From NCBI RefSeq assembly GCF_003326755.1, contig NZ_JPWH01000006.1:179626-243625 (forward strand): 64,000 nt of DNA. The letters run 5' to 3'. The DNA comes from Thalassospira profundimaris. Its GTDB lineage: Bacteria > Pseudomonadota > Alphaproteobacteria > Rhodospirillales > Thalassospiraceae. Numbering within the stretch: position 1 is the first letter of the stretch; each line of letters begins with the position of its first letter. The translations under genes were made by a program, and so were the position numbers. Below are positions 25,512 through 34,179 of the stretch, piece by piece. The notes under the pieces were generated by a model. It saw only the letters and a list, made by a program, of their open reading frames with translations, had not been told where the DNA came from and did not search any database.

Positions 25512-26579
25512 ATGTCTGCTGCAATTACCTCCGCCCTCAAACCGGTTCCTGCCCCTGATCCTTCCAATTATCAGGGGCAGCCCCGCAAGCGCGTGCCATC
25601 TTTGGCCTCTGTGGCAATCATCTTCGGGGCGGTTCTGCTGGCGGCATCCGGTACGGCAAAGGCGCAAAATGCCGATCTGAACAGCAATGCCGATACGGTT
25701 GGCGGCATAGATGCCATCCCGACTGATCTACCCGGCAGTGCCCGCACAATCACCGGGCAACCTGCCGCACCTTCCGGGCCGCTGGATTTGCTGGAACTGG
25801 CAAAACAGCGCCGGCAAGCCTATCAGGCGCGCGCAGATATGCCGGACTCGCAAGCACAGGATTTTCCGCTTTCAAGCCAATATCGACACAGCGCGGGCAA
25901 CAGGCAGGGAAAAGCAGGCACAAGACGCGTCGCGCCAAACCCCGATGTTATTCAAGCCTCGATTATGACATCCGAAACCGGAGCCTCGGAAACCAGCCCG
26001 GCCTGGACAAAAACACAACCGGTACAAAGCCAGCCACAAGCAAAACCACAGGGCAGCCTTGCCACCCCGGCAACAACGCCTGCACCTGGCATACGCCGAA
26101 CCGGCAACCCGCTATTTGCTGCGCCCAAACCGGCCCCCAACGGGGCAACAACAAATTCCCTGCCCGATGCAGAAACAACCGGGGCTGACGCACCTGCCCC
26201 TGTTCCCACACAAACACAGCAACAACCCTCCCCTGCTCCTGCACCTGTGAAGGCCGCGCAACAACGCTCCATTGTCCCGCCTCCGTCCCCCGCAGGTACC
26301 GGTGCCGGTGCTCCGGCACTTTCAGCTAACGGAAATTATGCGGTTCAGCTCGGGGCATTTCGGTCGGCCATCGGGGCGGAAACCTATTGGGCGAGTTTTG
26401 CCATACGCTATCCGCAACTGGCAGAAACCTATCATCACTATCTGGGCACAGTGGATGTTGCAGGCAAAGGACAGCTTCACCGCCTGCGCATGGGCGGTTT
26501 TGCAAGCCTGGCGGCAGCCAAGGAAAAATGCCGCCAGCTTCAGGCCGACGGCATTGATTGTATTGGTTTATCCAAATAA
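25512..26579 (+). CDS. SPOR-domain periplasmic protein
   Basis: 355 residues. A basic stretch (RKRVPS) and hydrophobic segment (about 31-50, ending ASGTAKAQ) look like an uncleaved anchor or a signal peptide with cleavage after AKA. Residues 60-270 are low-complexity and rich in Pro, Ala, Gln and Thr. The C-terminal 80 residues are a SPOR domain (NYAVQLGAFRSAIGAETYW ... LHRLRMGGFASLAAAKEKC). SPOR domains bind peptidoglycan stripped of stem peptides at division sites. The gene starts 12 bp after the Lon-like gene, so the two are probably co-expressed. Confidence 0.85.
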   Translation: MSAAITSALKPVPAPDPSNYQGQPRKRVPSLASVAIIFGAVLLAASGTAKAQNADLNSNADTVGGIDAIPTDLPGSARTITGQPAAPSGPLDLLELAKQRRQAYQARADMPDSQAQDFPLSSQYRHSAGNRQGKAGTRRVAPNPDVIQASIMTSETGASETSPAWTKTQPVQSQPQAKPQGSLATPATTPAPGIRRTGNPLFAAPKPAPNGATTNSLPDAETTGADAPAPVPTQTQQQPSPAPAPVKAAQQRSIVPPPSPAGTGAGAPALSANGNYAVQLGAFRSAIGAETYWASFAIRYPQLAETYHHYLGTVDVAGKGQLHRLRMGGFASLAAAKEKCRQLQADGIDCIGLSK

Positions 26580-26608
26580 TACGCCCCATCGCGTATCATC
26601 CGTTTCCA

Positions 26609-26938
26609 TCATTGCGTCTGTGTCTGTTTTGCCGGAGACAGCAAAGTAATTTTATCAACAATCAGGGTTGTCGCCTCGCGGCAGGTGGTCATCAGGGCGC
26701 TATGCCCCGTAACACGCACCAGATCGCCCGGACGAAATGACGTCGCCTTGTTGGCAAGTGCGTAAAGTGTGCCGTCAGTCGCGCGGAACGTCACACATTC
26801 CTGGCCCTGATCGGTGATTTCACCAGAAGTGGTGATGGTTTCGCGATCAAAGGTGCCACACGCTGCCAAAAAAAGAACCAGCGCCGAAGCACCCAGAATT
26901 TTTGTATATGTACGACCCAACCTGAAATTCATATGCAC
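26609..26938 (-). CDS. small lipoprotein
   Basis: 109 residues. The lipobox LAAC at 24-27 predicts lipidation on Cys27 and export. The mature part has a short beta-rich domain (ECVTFRATDGTLYALANKA, then PGDLVRVTGHSALM) resembling small OB-like or DUF5818-like lipoproteins, though I am not sure of the family. AAGGAG six bases before the first ATG supports that start over a second ATG two codons later. It converges on the SPOR gene with a 29-bp gap. Confidence 0.8.
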   Translation of the reverse strand: MHMNFRLGRTYTKILGASALVLFLAACGTFDRETITTSGEITDQGQECVTFRATDGTLYALANKATSFRPGDLVRVTGHSALMTTCREATTLIVDKITLLSPAKQTQTQ

Positions 26939-27088
26939 GTCTCCTTGACGTATTTTTCATCTAAAAGCCGCGATTAAAGATTTTCTTAAGACTCTTGTAA
27001 CCGGCAACCTGATATTGATCACTTCTGATCGCATTATCTACCTGTTTCGCCGCCCCGTGTCATTGCAAGAAACGAGCGATGGATCAAC

Positions 27089-27784
27089 ATGAAGGATTTG
27101 GACCTTCCGCTTCTGCAATCGCTGATCAAAGCGGGACAAACGCGCCCGATGCCCGTTTCTGCCGACAATGCCGGGCTGGCTGACGAGCTTGTAACGCTTG
27201 TCACCCACATCCGTTCCCTGAAAGAACAGTTGGAACAATCCGAAAACAGGGTTCGCCAGCTTGAAAACATTGCCGAAACGGATGAACTGACCGGCCTTTT
27301 GAACCGGCGCGGATTTACCCGGCACTTAACCCACAACATCCAACACAATATTCTGCCCCTGGCACGGCTTTGTCTTGTCATTGCAGATCTGGACGGATTT
27401 AAACACACCAACGATCAATACGGGCACGCTGCGGGCGACACGGTTTTGTGCCATTTTGCCAGGCTGATCAAAAAACACCTGCCCCAAACCGGATTCGCCG
27501 CCCGCCTGGGGGGTGATGAATTTGCCATTGCCATATGGTCATCCGGCCCGGACGACACTGGACACTTCATACAAAAAATCAGCTTGTCGCTTACCAACAA
27601 CCCGGTTTTGTGGCAACAGACCCACATTTACATTCAGGCCAGTTTTGGCATGGCAAAAGGCTGCGAACACGCCAGCCTGAAAGAGCTTTTGCACCATGCC
27701 GACCTTGAGATGTATCGGGAAAAACATCATCGCAGAAATTCAAAACCCGCAAACACCGGTGGTTTCCTGCCCCAAACCGGCTAA
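27089..27784 (+). CDS. diguanylate cyclase (GGDEF domain)
   Basis: 231 residues. A coiled coil around 30-62 (LKEQLEQSENRVRQLENIAE) leads into a GGDEF domain that begins ETDELTGLLNRRGF. The active loop ARLGGDEFA near 141-145 is intact, so it should make cyclic di-GMP from two GTP. The RxxD product-inhibition site is missing, as the residues before it read LPQTGFAARL. It is soluble, without a recognised sensor domain. It precedes the EAL gene on the same strand by 149 bp, probably with a separate promoter in between. Confidence 0.92.
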   Translation: MKDLDLPLLQSLIKAGQTRPMPVSADNAGLADELVTLVTHIRSLKEQLEQSENRVRQLENIAETDELTGLLNRRGFTRHLTHNIQHNILPLARLCLVIADLDGFKHTNDQYGHAAGDTVLCHFARLIKKHLPQTGFAARLGGDEFAIAIWSSGPDDTGHFIQKISLSLTNNPVLWQQTHIYIQASFGMAKGCEHASLKELLHHADLEMYREKHHRRNSKPANTGGFLPQTG

Positions 27785-27933
27785 AACAGAACCACAAAAT
27801 CCCTGCACAACCGGTATTTTTTCCGCTTTTTCTTCATTAAAGTCGAAATAGGCGCTATTTATACTATAGGCGATGTTCCATCGCACGGCGTACCCCTGTG
27901 CAACACTCACAAGAATAGCGTGGCAACTCCTGA

Positions 27934-29907
27934 ATGACAGATCATTTCTCGGCAGAATTTGGCGAAACGGATCGCGACCTTCTGGCTGCAATGGCGTTTT
28001 GCTGGGCCGACATGCTGCTGGAAGTGGACGAAAACGGCCATGTCATTTTTGCTGCCGGTGCCATCAAAAGCCTGCTGGGCTGCACCCCGGAACGGCTGGT
28101 GGGCGAAGCGCTGGAACATCTTGTCGCACCGGCAGAACGTCCGCTACTGCGCGCCTACCTGCATGGTGATACCGGCGTAAAACGGCTCGAAGAGCTCGAT
28201 ATTAACCTTAAGGTGCCAGCAAATACAGATCCCGCCATACCGGGCACCCTGCCGGTATCCCTTAGCGGATATCTCATTTCGGACCCTGTTGCGCGCTATT
28301 TTCTGGCCATCCGCCATCGCCCGTCACGCCCGCGCGCCCGCCAGGGAATTGACCGCCTGATATTGCAGCAGGGTATTGCCGGGCGCACCCGTGCCTCGCG
28401 CAAAACAAACAAACCCGATAGTGACGAAAAAATTTCACCTGAAACGATCGCTTCGCGTTCGGCCACGGCCCGTCAGACAAAACCCGGCGACCCCGGTTAT
28501 ACGGACAATTCTGACAGCCATCACAAACACGCCATGATCGTCCTTGAAAACCTTGCCGCAGCGCGCAGTCGTGCCGAAACCAGAGCGGCAAACGAACTGG
28601 CGGCCATGATCCGCCAACGCCGGCGAACGGGTGATACCCATAATGACGTGCAAAATCCGGCGGGCATCCACGAACCCATGATCGAACTTGAACGTCGCAT
28701 CGTTGCCTATGCCAGTGCGCTTCGCGGCAATGTCGGCGATCCGGCCTTCACCGCACGACACGCCAGTCAGGATGAACCTGAATATGATCGAAACACCTTT
28801 CCGATTGACGAAAACACACTGGCCGCCCTAAACGCCCTTGATACACTTGACGATACCGCCCTTTCTTCGTCCTTTGGCGCCCTTAATCCCGGCATTGGCA
28901 CCGATAGCCCTGTGTTTGAAGGCCCCGATTACGAAGTCGCCCGGGCCGTTCATCATCAGCAAACCGTCGCAGGCGACATTTTTGCCACCAATCTGACCCG
29001 TGCGGTCGCCTATGCCCTTAACAGGCTGCATTCCAGGCGGGATCATCCGGGCGATGTCAGTGCCGAAAAACTGTCTGCCAGCCTGCCCGGACTGATCCAG
29101 GAAACCATGAAATCGGTACGTGCCTTTCGCGAAATCGTCAAAAACGGATCTTTTGGCATCGCGCTGCAGCCGATTGTCGGCCTTGCCGATGAGAAAATTC
29201 ATCATTACGAGGCCCTTGCCCGTTTTACCGGCACCGAAGATACCCTGGCCATTGATCAAATCATCCATTTCGCCGAAGGGACGGGACTGATTACCGAATT
29301 TGACCTGGCGATGTGCCGCAAGGTTCTGGAATACATGTCATCGGGTTCCTGCCCGACCGGCATTCAAATTGCGATCAATCTGTCAGGGCATTCTCTTGAA
29401 CAGGCCGGTTTTGATCTTTCCCTTTTGCAGGTTCTGGACGATTTCGCCATCTCCCCCGCCCTGGTTTATTTTGAAGTCACCGAAACCGCCCGCATCACCA
29501 ATTTGTCGCAGGTGAACCAGACCCTTCAAAAACTGCGGCTGCGGGGCCATATGGTATGCTTGGATGATTTTGGAGCCGGGGCCGCGAATTTTGAATATCT
29601 TAGCGCGCTGGATGTCGATGTGATCAAATTTGATGGCCGCGCCATGCAAACAGCCCTTGCCACCCCCAAGGGCCGGGCTTTTTTAAAGGCAACAGCTTTG
29701 TTGTGCCGGGATCTGAAAATCCGCACCATTGCCGAAATGATCGACGACGTGCATACCTTCACCACCCTTCGTGAACTGGGAATCGATTTCGGACAGGGGT
29801 ATCATTTCGGCTATCCGGAAAATATCGGCCCCATGCCCGAAAAACACGGTACTGAGGCTGGTTCTGACGCAATACATGCCGCTTCGCCCGCAGGAGACCG
29901 CCGATGA
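27934..29907 (+). CDS. PAS-EAL cyclic di-GMP phosphodiesterase
   Basis: 657 residues. A PAS-like domain (about 15-130: WADMLLEVDENGHVIFAAGA) is followed by a long, poorly conserved linker (about 135-385). The EAL domain comes next. The EAL motif is YEALAR at about 425-430. The other metal and catalytic positions are present: NLSGHS, EVTETAR, LDDFGAGAANFEYL, KFDG, AEMIDD and FGQGYHFG. It should therefore hydrolyse cyclic di-GMP. There is no clear Shine-Dalgarno before the ATG. Its last codons overlap the next gene (ATGA), so the phosphodiesterase and the cyclase that follows are translationally coupled. Confidence 0.9.
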   Translation: MTDHFSAEFGETDRDLLAAMAFCWADMLLEVDENGHVIFAAGAIKSLLGCTPERLVGEALEHLVAPAERPLLRAYLHGDTGVKRLEELDINLKVPANTDPAIPGTLPVSLSGYLISDPVARYFLAIRHRPSRPRARQGIDRLILQQGIAGRTRASRKTNKPDSDEKISPETIASRSATARQTKPGDPGYTDNSDSHHKHAMIVLENLAAARSRAETRAANELAAMIRQRRRTGDTHNDVQNPAGIHEPMIELERRIVAYASALRGNVGDPAFTARHASQDEPEYDRNTFPIDENTLAALNALDTLDDTALSSSFGALNPGIGTDSPVFEGPDYEVARAVHHQQTVAGDIFATNLTRAVAYALNRLHSRRDHPGDVSAEKLSASLPGLIQETMKSVRAFREIVKNGSFGIALQPIVGLADEKIHHYEALARFTGTEDTLAIDQIIHFAEGTGLITEFDLAMCRKVLEYMSSGSCPTGIQIAINLSGHSLEQAGFDLSLLQVLDDFAISPALVYFEVTETARITNLSQVNQTLQKLRLRGHMVCLDDFGAGAANFEYLSALDVDVIKFDGRAMQTALATPKGRAFLKATALLCRDLKIRTIAEMIDDVHTFTTLRELGIDFGQGYHFGYPENIGPMPEKHGTEAGSDAIHAASPAGDRR

Positions 29908-31886
29908 TCTCGCGCCTGATTGACCGCATCAAAAAGTCACCAAACGACAAGGTCGCTGTCACCCGCGATAAAGCCAATATCGATGCCGAACTGGCCGATG
30001 CCGCACACGCAATCGGGCAGAACCCGTCCGAGACCGGTGCAAAATCAACCCCATCTGGCACATCAGTGCAAAACGGCAATAACAGCCAGAACACGTTGTC
30101 ATCGATGGCAGAAGATGACGATGACCCGCACACCCGTCAAAGCAACCTTGGTCAGCGCCGCGAGGCCGCGATTAGCGGCACGCTCAATCATACCGATGCC
30201 AGCGATGTGGACCAAAGCGCGTTTCGCTTTGAGCTCAACCCCACAACAATGGCCCAGGCCGAAGCCCCGGTCATGGTCATGCGTGCCGATGGCACCCCGC
30301 TTTTTGCCAATAAAAACGCAATGGGCTTTGCCGATGGCATCCGTGAAGGGCTGTTTCCCGAAATTAACACGCTGATCGCCCACGCGCTGGAAACACCAGG
30401 CGGCGTTGTCCAGCTTCTGACCTTCGAGGTGCAGCGCGGCACGGCGACACTGGAACTGACCGCCCTGCCGATGCACGATGACCTGATTTTGCTGTTGCCG
30501 CGCGACGTTTCGATGGATCGCAATCTGCGTGAAGCCCTGATTGATTCGCGCCAGCGCTATCGCGACATTGTCGAGGTTTCATCGGCTTTTGCCTGGGAAA
30601 CCGATGAAAGCGGAAAGTTTGTTTTTGTCTCGCCGCGCGGGGCAATGGATTATCAGGCCAAGGCCCTGTTGGGGCGCCTGCCGGTCGAATTCATGATTGA
30701 AAAAACCGACCAGGACGCCGAACAGGTGTTTCGCACCACCCGGGCCGTGCGCGACGTGCCGATATGGTTTTACCGGGCCAACGGCAGCAGCGCCTGCCTG
30801 TCGGTATCGGCTACCCCCATTATCAATCGTGCAGGGCAATGGTGCGGCGCACGCGGCCTGGCCCACGATATTACCGAACAGCGCCAGCACGAAACCGAAA
30901 TTGCCAATGCGCGAAACCGTGACCGGCTGATTACCTATATCGTGCGCGCCATGCGCGATGAAATCGACCCGACCGAGGTATTGCGCAATGCCGCCACCGC
31001 AAGCTCCCGGGCACTTGCCTGTACGGCCTGTATCATTTTCCGGTCCGATTGCGATACCGAACACGGCGACATGAAAGATGTCGCCAGTACTGGTGAGGAT
31101 ATTCACAAAAAGGTTGCCGCCGAAATCCTGAGCCAGCTCCCGGCCGATACCGATAATCAGGAAACCGTGCAGGGCGATTACTGGATCAAGATTCGCCGGT
31201 GTCACTATCACCACCGGATCAACGGTGCCGTCGCCTTTTTGTTTGAGCGCGGAGACCCCCTGCCCAACGAAGGCGAACGCGCCATCATGGATGACGTGGC
31301 CGACCAGATCGGCATCGCCATCGAACAGGCCGATAATCACGACCGTATCGTTACATTGTCGCGGACCGACGGCATGACCGGCCTTTTGAACCGCCGGGCA
31401 TTTTTTGACGAACTCAAACGGCGGTATGACCGGCTGTTAAAGCAGCCCGCCCCGGCGGCCCTGATGTATGTCGATATGGACAATTTCAAGCTGGTCAACG
31501 ATATTCACGGGCACCAGCGCGGTGACGAAGCCATTTTGACTTTAAGCCGCATGTTGCAGGACAATACCCGGCCCGGTGATCTGGTGGCACGGTTGGGCGG
31601 GGACGAATTTGTTCTCTGGCTGGATAGGACCGACCGTTCCGCTGCCGAAAACCGCGCCAAAGACCTGATCGCAGCAAGCAGCAGCCTGCGGCAATTTTCA
31701 GGCCGCGAAGACCGGCCCCTGGGCATTTCACTGGGCATTGCCGTCCATGAAACCCATGAAACCGAAGCCATTGACGATCTGGTGCAACGTGCCGACGACA
31801 CGATGTATCAGGTCAAAAAACACGGCAAGGGCAGCTACGCCATTGCCGAACCCGTCGGCCAGCATGCGCCGGCAAGAACAGACTAG
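29904..31886 (+). CDS. PAS-GAF-GGDEF diguanylate cyclase
   Basis: 660 residues. An N-terminal variable region is followed by a PAS-like fold (about 80-190), a second PAS with C-terminal PAC (about 215-335, ending GLAHDITEQRQ), a GAF-like domain (about 345-480) and a GGDEF domain (about 490-645). ARLGGDEFV near 562-569 is intact. An RPGD I-site lies exactly five residues before it, so product inhibition is expected. The start overlaps the stop of the EAL gene by four bases. Pairing a cyclase and a phosphodiesterase in one transcript suggests balanced local control of cyclic di-GMP. Confidence 0.93.
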   Translation: MISRLIDRIKKSPNDKVAVTRDKANIDAELADAAHAIGQNPSETGAKSTPSGTSVQNGNNSQNTLSSMAEDDDDPHTRQSNLGQRREAAISGTLNHTDASDVDQSAFRFELNPTTMAQAEAPVMVMRADGTPLFANKNAMGFADGIREGLFPEINTLIAHALETPGGVVQLLTFEVQRGTATLELTALPMHDDLILLLPRDVSMDRNLREALIDSRQRYRDIVEVSSAFAWETDESGKFVFVSPRGAMDYQAKALLGRLPVEFMIEKTDQDAEQVFRTTRAVRDVPIWFYRANGSSACLSVSATPIINRAGQWCGARGLAHDITEQRQHETEIANARNRDRLITYIVRAMRDEIDPTEVLRNAATASSRALACTACIIFRSDCDTEHGDMKDVASTGEDIHKKVAAEILSQLPADTDNQETVQGDYWIKIRRCHYHHRINGAVAFLFERGDPLPNEGERAIMDDVADQIGIAIEQADNHDRIVTLSRTDGMTGLLNRRAFFDELKRRYDRLLKQPAPAALMYVDMDNFKLVNDIHGHQRGDEAILTLSRMLQDNTRPGDLVARLGGDEFVLWLDRTDRSAAENRAKDLIAASSSLRQFSGREDRPLGISLGIAVHETHETEAIDDLVQRADDTMYQVKKHGKGSYAIAEPVGQHAPARTD

Positions 31887-31898
31887 GGAGCCTACCCG

Positions 31899-33254
31899 AT
31901 GAAGGGTTTTTTGCAGCGTGTTTTCACGCGGCGCAAGGAAACGCCAATTTCGTATGAAGAAGCCAAGGACATGGCCGCCAGCCCCGCAGCAAATGTGCGC
32001 GGCACCCTTGCCCAGCGCCACGATACGCGCCCCGAAATCCTTTATTTTCTGGCCAGTGATGCCGACGCATCGGTACGCCGCCACGTTGCCGAAAACGAGG
32101 CCACACCGGTTCAGGCCGACCTGCTGTTAACCGATGACAAGGATGACGATGTTCGCGGCACACTGGCACAAAAAATTGCCAATCTTGCCGATGGCCTGAC
32201 AGAAAACGAAACCGACAAACTCCGGCGCATGACCTATCAGGCGCTGGAAAAACTGGCGCGCGACCAGGCCATTCAGGTCCGTCAGGTCATTGCCGAAACC
32301 CTGAAAGAATTTGTTCACGCCCCCCAGCCGATTATCGCCAAACTGGCCCGCGACACCGAAACTGTCGTGTGCGGGCCGGTATTGCAATATTCCCCGGTCC
32401 TGAACGAAATGGACCTGCTGGAAATTATCGAAACCAATAATACGTCCGGCGCCCTGAGCTTTGTTTCCCAGCGCCGCAACCTGAGCGAGCGACTGTCCGA
32501 TGCCATTGCCGCATCAACCGATAACGACGCCATTTCCCATCTTCTGGGCAACCGTTCCGCGCAGATCCGCGAAGAAACCCTTGATCAGCTTATTGATCGC
32601 GCACCCGATATTGAACAATGGCATGAACCCCTGGTCAAAAGACCCGGTCTTGGCGGGTCCGCTGCGGGCAAACTGGCACGCTTTGTCGCCCAAAACCTGA
32701 TTTCGGTTCTGGAACGGCGCAAAGACCTGAAAGAAGACCAGCTTGCCCTGGTGCGCAAAGTTGTCGAACGACGGATCGAAGCCGGTGACTTTGCCGAACC
32801 TCCCGCCAAAGACGAAAAATCAACGGGCAAAAAGGCAACGGACAAAAAGGGTGCCGAACCGGATGAAGACCAGTCTGGCATGACCCAGGACGAAGCCTTT
32901 CAAATGGCGACCGACCTGCACGCCAAGGGCAAACTGACCGACGCCCGCATTGCCACCGCCATGACGGAAAATGACATCAAATTTGCCCGTGCCGCCCTTG
33001 CCGTTCGCGCCGGAATCCCGCCCGAAGCCGTGACAAAGGTCCTTAATACGCATTCGGCCAAAGGCGTTGTATCATTGGCCTGGAAGGCCGGGCTGCCTGC
33101 CGATCTTGCCGTTAAAATACAGGTCAAGCTGGGCCATGTCCCGCCGGGACAGGCCCTTAACCCGCGTTCGGGCAATAGCTATCCCCTTAGCGAGGATGAC
33201 ATGCTCTGGCAGCTTGAATTTTTCACCGGCATGGCGACCGTCGGGCTCCGTTAA
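31899..33254 (+). CDS. DUF2336 family protein with HEAT-like repeats
   Basis: 451 residues. Repeated helical units such as VRGTLAQRHDTRPEILYFLASDADASVRRHVAEN (split by turns) give a HEAT-like array over about 1-290, typical of DUF2336. A Lys/Asp-rich linker (about 300-325) follows. The C-terminal region of about 125 residues contains AFQMATDLHAKGKLTDARIA. No enzyme motif is visible, so it is probably a scaffold or partner protein. GGAG seven bases before the ATG supports the start, and only 12 bp separate it from the GGDEF gene. It is the third member of the cyclic di-GMP operon. Confidence 0.9.
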   Translation: MKGFLQRVFTRRKETPISYEEAKDMAASPAANVRGTLAQRHDTRPEILYFLASDADASVRRHVAENEATPVQADLLLTDDKDDDVRGTLAQKIANLADGLTENETDKLRRMTYQALEKLARDQAIQVRQVIAETLKEFVHAPQPIIAKLARDTETVVCGPVLQYSPVLNEMDLLEIIETNNTSGALSFVSQRRNLSERLSDAIAASTDNDAISHLLGNRSAQIREETLDQLIDRAPDIEQWHEPLVKRPGLGGSAAGKLARFVAQNLISVLERRKDLKEDQLALVRKVVERRIEAGDFAEPPAKDEKSTGKKATDKKGAEPDEDQSGMTQDEAFQMATDLHAKGKLTDARIATAMTENDIKFARAALAVRAGIPPEAVTKVLNTHSAKGVVSLAWKAGLPADLAVKIQVKLGHVPPGQALNPRSGNSYPLSEDDMLWQLEFFTGMATVGLR

Positions 33255-33267
33255 TCACGTGCCCGGC

Positions 33268-33288
33268 CCTGAAAATCTTCAGGCTGCA
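33268..33288 (+). terminator. weak hairpin after the DUF2336 gene
   Basis: CCTGAA (33268-33273) pairs with TTCAGG (33278-33283) around four bases. The run CTGCAATTTT follows. It is short and overlaps the end of the convergent acetyltransferase gene, so the call is tentative. Confidence 0.35.
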
Positions 33289-33770
33289 ATTTTCGATGCC
33301 GGGCGCCGCATGGAAATATGGGGGATGCCGTCCTCGTCAAACGGTACTCCTTCCTGGACAAAACCAAGAGATCCATAAAACTTTTCCAGGTGATGCTGGG
33401 CATTCAGAAAAATGCCAAGCCCGGCAAACTGTTCATCACAGGCCAGGATCGACTGTTTCATAATCTCCCGGCCAACCCCCTGCCCGCGCAATTCTGCCGA
33501 TGTAACAACACGGCCAATGGCCGGGTCATTCCCCTGCTGGCTGTGCTGGGGGTCAATCCCGGCGGGGACAATACGGGTCGCCGCCACCACCTTGTCATTT
33601 ATCATGCCCAGCACATGTACGGAGAGCGGGTCCAGACCATCAATTTCCGGGAATATACAATTCTGTTCGATGATAAAAATCTGCTGGCGCAGCATCAAAA
33701 GGTCATGCAACTGATGCAGCGACATGTCATCAAACGTCCCGCACCACCAGGTAATATCCTGTGAATTCAT
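33279..33770 (-). CDS. elaA: GNAT acetyltransferase, ElaA-like
   Basis: 163 residues. RQQIFIIEQNCIFPEIDGLD (about 28-47) is the ElaA signature, and RVVTSAELRGQGVGREIM carries the acetyl-CoA pyrophosphate loop RGQGVG. The substrate of ElaA is not known. The ATG at 33770 begins the conserved part; AGGAC lies about nine bases upstream. The next gene upstream on the same strand encodes TusA, whose stop overlaps this upstream region by a few bases, and the two may share a transcript. Confidence 0.88.
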   Translation of the reverse strand: MNSQDITWWCGTFDDMSLHQLHDLLMLRQQIFIIEQNCIFPEIDGLDPLSVHVLGMINDKVVAATRIVPAGIDPQHSQQGNDPAIGRVVTSAELRGQGVGREIMKQSILACDEQFAGLGIFLNAQHHLEKFYGSLGFVQEGVPFDEDGIPHISMRRPASKIAA

Positions 33771-33789
33771 TGTTTCTTGTCCTGTTCCG

Positions 33790-34041
33790 TTATTTCTGGC
33801 GATGTTCGATGTGGTAGACAAAAACATCCCCTTCGACAACCGACGACAGCAGAATGTTACCTGTCATGTCACAAAACGCCTTCATATCCGCAACCGATCC
33901 CGGGTCGGTTGCCATAACCTTGATGACGCCCCCTTGCGGAACATCGCGCAACGCCTTTTTGGTTTTTAAAACCGGCATCGGGCACATCAGCCCGCGCGCA
34001 TCAAGAACCAGCGCAAAAGGTTCACCGGCCGAAGATGTCAT
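33790..34041 (-). CDS. tusA: TusA-family sulfur carrier protein
   Basis: 83 residues. The motif DARGLMCPMPVLK contains the active Cys20, which carries persulfide sulfur in this family, and the rest folds as a two-layer alpha/beta sandwich. Members serve 2-thiouridine synthesis, molybdenum cofactor or sulfur oxidation. The gene is divergent from a TauE/SafE exporter gene, which links it to sulfur handling rather than proving a tRNA role. Whether it is the true tRNA TusA cannot be decided here. Confidence 0.9.
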   Translation of the reverse strand: MTSSAGEPFALVLDARGLMCPMPVLKTKKALRDVPQGGVIKVMATDPGSVADMKAFCDMTGNILLSSVVEGDVFVYHIEHRQK

Positions 34042-34179
34042 GGCTTTTCCTTCAACTTTATAATCTGCACATCAATCACGACAAATGACGTCATCGATGA
34101 TTTGGCGATTGTTGCATTTGCACAATATGTTAGACTGACCACAAATAATCAATCAAACGCTCACGCCTGTGCTGCCGCA

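Noticed and set aside
30579..31340. 253-codon minus-strand frame
   Set aside because: Antisense to the PAS-GAF-GGDEF gene; no domain recognised.
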